7,194 bases of DNA. Source: Bacilli bacterium (GTDB taxonomy: Bacteria > Bacillota_I > Bacilli_A > RFN20 > CAG-826). Position 1 is the first letter of the stretch. Every line of letters starts with the position of its first letter. The notes under the pieces are model-generated. The model made no database searches and had not been told where the DNA came from. It was given only the letters and a program-made list of their open reading frames with translations. Both the position numbers and the translations under genes were made by a program. Location: NCBI GenBank assembly GCA_017618495.1, contig JAFZUD010000044.1, positions 1-7,194 on the forward strand, given 5' to 3'. Shown here in pieces: positions 4,659 through 7,194 of this stretch.

Positions 4659-7194
4659 ATGCTCGATAAGCATTACGACCCTCATAAAGTTGAGGAAGGA
4701 AAGTACGAGAAATGGAAAGAAGAAGGCTACTTCCAGGCTGGAAGAGACCTTTCAAAACAACCTTTCTCCATGGTTATCCCGCCGCCAAACGTCACTGGCA
4801 AACTCCATCTTGGACACGCGATGGACACAACTATCGAAGACATCATCGCCCGTTACAAGAGAGAAGTCGGATATGACGTCCTTTGGGTTCCTGGAATGGA
4901 CCACGCTGGCATCGCCACCCAAGCCAAAGTCGAGGAAAAGCTCAGGAAACAAGGCCTTTCCCGTTTCGACCTTGGAAGAGAAGGCTTCCTCAAGAAAGCT
5001 TGGGAGTGGAAGCACGAATACGCTGACACCATCCATAGCCAATGGGCCAAGATGGGTTTATCCGTCGATTACACGAGAGAAAGATTCACCCTTGACGAAG
5101 GCTTAAGCGCCGCGGTCAGGCACGTCTTTGTTACCTTATATAAAGAAGGGCTCATCTACCAGGGTGAGAAAATCATCAACTGGGACCCAGAGCTCAGAAC
5201 CGCGTTAAGCAACATCGAAGTCATCCACAAGGACGACGAAGGTGAGTTCTATTACTTCAAATATGATGTGGTTGGCACCGACAAATCCCTTATCGTCGCG
5301 ACCACAAGACCTGAGACGATGTTTGGCGACACCGCCGTCTTCGTCAACCCGAAAGACAAGAAATACGCTGACCTCGTCGGCAAGATGGTCATCAACCCAG
5401 CAAATGGGGAAGAGATTCCTCTTATGGCCGATGAATATGTCGACATTTCTTTCGGTACCGGTGCTATGAAGTGCACCCCAGCCCACGATCCTAATGACTT
5501 CCTTTTAGGAAAGAAATACGGTTTCAAGTTCATCAAATGTATCGATGAGACCGCACATATGAATGAGATTGCCGGTCCTTACAAAGGCATGGACCGCTAC
5601 GAATGCCGTAAGGCCCTCGTCGACAAAATTAAAGAAGATGGACACCTTGTCAAAATCGAGAAGATCGTCCACTCAGTCGGTCACTCCGAGCGTAGCGACA
5701 GCGTCGTTGAGCCAATGCTTTCGAAGCAATGGTTCGTCAAAATGAAGCCTCTTGCTGAGAAGGTTCTTGCCACTCAGAAAGGCTCTGACAAAGTCAACTT
5801 CGTCCCACGCCGCTTCGAGAAGGTTCTCACCAGATGGATGAGCACCGTCGAGGATTGGTGCATCTCCCGTCAGCTTTGGTGGGGACACCGCATCCCAGCT
5901 TATACGAACATCAAGACCGGTGAGCTCATCGTCACCGAGGAGGAGATGGATCCAAAGGAGTGGAAGCAGGATGAGGATGTCCTCGATACCTGGTTCTCTA
6001 GCGCCCTTTGGCCGTTCGCCACTTTAGGTTGGCCAGACACCGAGACCGCCGACTTCAAACGCTACTTCCCAACAAGCGTCCTCGTCACCGGCTACGACAT
6101 CATTTTCTTCTGGGTCAGCCGCATGGTCTTCCAGTCTTTACATTTCACTGATAAATCTCCATTCCACGAGGTTGTCATCCACGGTCTTATCCGCGATGCG
6201 CAAGGCCGTAAGATGTCCAAATCCTTAGGCAATGGCGTCGACCCAATCGATGTCATTGATAAGTATGGCGTCGATGCTCTTAGATACTTCATCACCAACA
6301 ACTGCACCCCAGGCATGGATATGCGTTACATCGACGAGAAAGTCGGTGCTGCCGAGAACTATCTCAACAAGATTTGGAACGCCTGCCGTTATGTCGAAGG
6401 CGTCCTTGGTGAGGACTACACCCCAAGACCAATCGACAAGAAGACTTTGGGTGTCCTCGATGCCGCGATCATCGATAAGCTCATGCACACCATCAAGAGC
6501 GTCCGTTCCGAGATGGACAAATACCATTTCGGTCAGGCCTCATCGATTCTTTATGACTTCGTCTACGATGATTTCTGCTCCTCATATCTTGAGATGAGCA
6601 AGATCTCTTTGTCCCACGAAGGCAAGGAAGCCGATGTCACCAAAGACGTTCTCTACACCGTCATGAAGGACATCATCCTCATGATCTATCCATATACCCC
6701 ATTCGTTACCGAGGAGATGTACCTTTCTCTCCCAGGTCACAAGAAGAGCATCATGGAAGAGCCATATCCTGAATATGACCGCCATCTCATCAATAAGAAA
6801 GCGGTTGAGAAACTCTCCATTTTGGAAGGCATGATCAAGGATATCCGTAACTACAAGTCCACGAATGGCATGGCACCAAACGCCAAGGTCAGACTCCTTG
6901 TCTCGCCAGCCGAACCATTCGAAGGTTCTGGCGAATACCTCAAGCGTTTCACCTTCGCTTCCTCTTACGAAATCAAGAAAGAGGATCTCGGTGGTTCAAG
7001 CTTCCTTTACCCAGGTTATGAACTCATGGTTGAGGAAGACGTCGATCCAGCCGTCCTCAAAGAGAAACTCCTCAAGGAAAAAGAGACCCTCGAATTCGAA
7101 ATCAGCCGCAGCGAGAAAATGCTTGGAAACCCAGGCTTCGTAAGCAAAGCTCCGAAAGAGAAAGTCGACCTTGAGAAGGCCAAACTCGAGAAAA
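4659..7194 (+). CDS. valS: Valyl-tRNA synthetase, 3' end cut off by the window
   Basis: This class I aminoacyl-tRNA synthetase joins valine to tRNA-Val in the cytosol and edits misactivated threonine. The frame is open from ATG 4659 through the last base without a stop, giving 845 residues; B. subtilis ValRS has about 880, so only the tail is missing. GGAGG at 4647-4651 sits 7 nt before the ATG. Landmarks: PPPNVTGKLHLGH with the HIGH motif HLGH (50-53); the editing domain with TTRPETMFGDTA (215-226) and TPAHDPND (His276, Asp277); DWCISRQLWWGHRIP, DEDVLDTWFSSALWPF and VTGYDIIFFWVSRM in the catalytic core; KMSKS (518-522). An anticodon-binding helical domain follows. The last 60 or so residues, rich in Lys and Glu (LKEKLLKEKETLEFE), are the C-terminal coiled-coil arm, and NPGFVSKAP is the usual late motif. 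All catalytic motifs are intact. Expression is controlled by the T-box leader just upstream. Confidence 0.98.
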   Translation, partial: MLDKHYDPHKVEEGKYEKWKEEGYFQAGRDLSKQPFSMVIPPPNVTGKLHLGHAMDTTIEDIIARYKREVGYDVLWVPGMDHAGIATQAKVEEKLRKQGLSRFDLGREGFLKKAWEWKHEYADTIHSQWAKMGLSVDYTRERFTLDEGLSAAVRHVFVTLYKEGLIYQGEKIINWDPELRTALSNIEVIHKDDEGEFYYFKYDVVGTDKSLIVATTRPETMFGDTAVFVNPKDKKYADLVGKMVINPANGEEIPLMADEYVDISFGTGAMKCTPAHDPNDFLLGKKYGFKFIKCIDETAHMNEIAGPYKGMDRYECRKALVDKIKEDGHLVKIEKIVHSVGHSERSDSVVEPMLSKQWFVKMKPLAEKVLATQKGSDKVNFVPRRFEKVLTRWMSTVEDWCISRQLWWGHRIPAYTNIKTGELIVTEEEMDPKEWKQDEDVLDTWFSSALWPFATLGWPDTETADFKRYFPTSVLVTGYDIIFFWVSRMVFQSLHFTDKSPFHEVVIHGLIRDAQGRKMSKSLGNGVDPIDVIDKYGVDALRYFITNNCTPGMDMRYIDEKVGAAENYLNKIWNACRYVEGVLGEDYTPRPIDKKTLGVLDAAIIDKLMHTIKSVRSEMDKYHFGQASSILYDFVYDDFCSSYLEMSKISLSHEGKEADVTKDVLYTVMKDIILMIYPYTPFVTEEMYLSLPGHKKSIMEEPYPEYDRHLINKKAVEKLSILEGMIKDIRNYKSTNGMAPNAKVRLLVSPAEPFEGSGEYLKRFTFASSYEIKKEDLGGSSFLYPGYELMVEEDVDPAVLKEKLLKEKETLEFEISRSEKMLGNPGFVSKAPKEKVDLEKAKLEK

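Noticed and set aside
5881..5893. 13-nt direct repeat shared with 1605-1617 (GGGGACACCGCAT)
   Set aside because: One copy is the engB-ABC ribosome site region, the other codes for part of WGHRIP in ValRS. A single 13-mer match in 7 kb is not surprising by chance.
4659..7194. Possible frameshift in valS, since several overlapping frames are open there
   Set aside because: Reading codon by codon from 4659 gives one uninterrupted frame to the window end with all ValRS motifs in order.
1..7194. Mobile element, CRISPR array, toxin-antitoxin or defence island
   Set aside because: No transposase, integrase, spaced repeats, terminal inverted repeats or small gene pairs were seen; gene content is core housekeeping plus one exporter.

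Overview
The window looks like a core-genome stretch of a monoderm Bacillota, probably a gut-type member of the class Bacilli (Erysipelotrichales/RFN20-like). The grounds are a T-box leader in front of valS, a Lon/EngB neighbourhood, strong GGAGG ribosome sites and a Gram-positive style ABC exporter. Base composition is roughly balanced, and codon use leans strongly to ATC, GTC, ACC and CTC, with CCA for proline. Tryptophan is TGG and no in-frame TGA is seen, so the Mycoplasma code is not in use. The placement is inference; no marker here fixes the genus.

Layout, all genes on the + strand: (1) 2-955, the C-terminal part of Lon protease, followed by a clean intrinsic terminator (971-995). (2) 1034-1600, the ribosome-assembly GTPase EngB/YsxC. 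(3) 1616-4393, a 925-residue fused ABC ATPase-permease of MacB/FtsX architecture with an extracytoplasmic domain of about 490 residues; it starts 15 nt after engB and is probably cotranscribed. (4) 4394-4658, an intergenic region holding a weak hairpin, a TATAAT box and a complete valine T-box riboswitch (GTC specifier, TGGT tRNA-end bulge, antiterminator and terminator). (5) 4659 to the window end, valyl-tRNA synthetase, lacking only its last few dozen residues.

The genes are mainly housekeeping: protein quality control, 50S ribosome assembly, and tRNA-Val charging under control of uncharged tRNA-Val. The ABC exporter is the only gene without an obvious housekeeping role. The order lon-engB-...-valS recalls the Bacillus subtilis lonA-ysxC-hem cluster-valS region, with the exporter where the heme genes would be. 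I do not see convincing evidence of a new defence, mobile or biosynthetic system; the exporter's large outer domain is the least explained part of the window.
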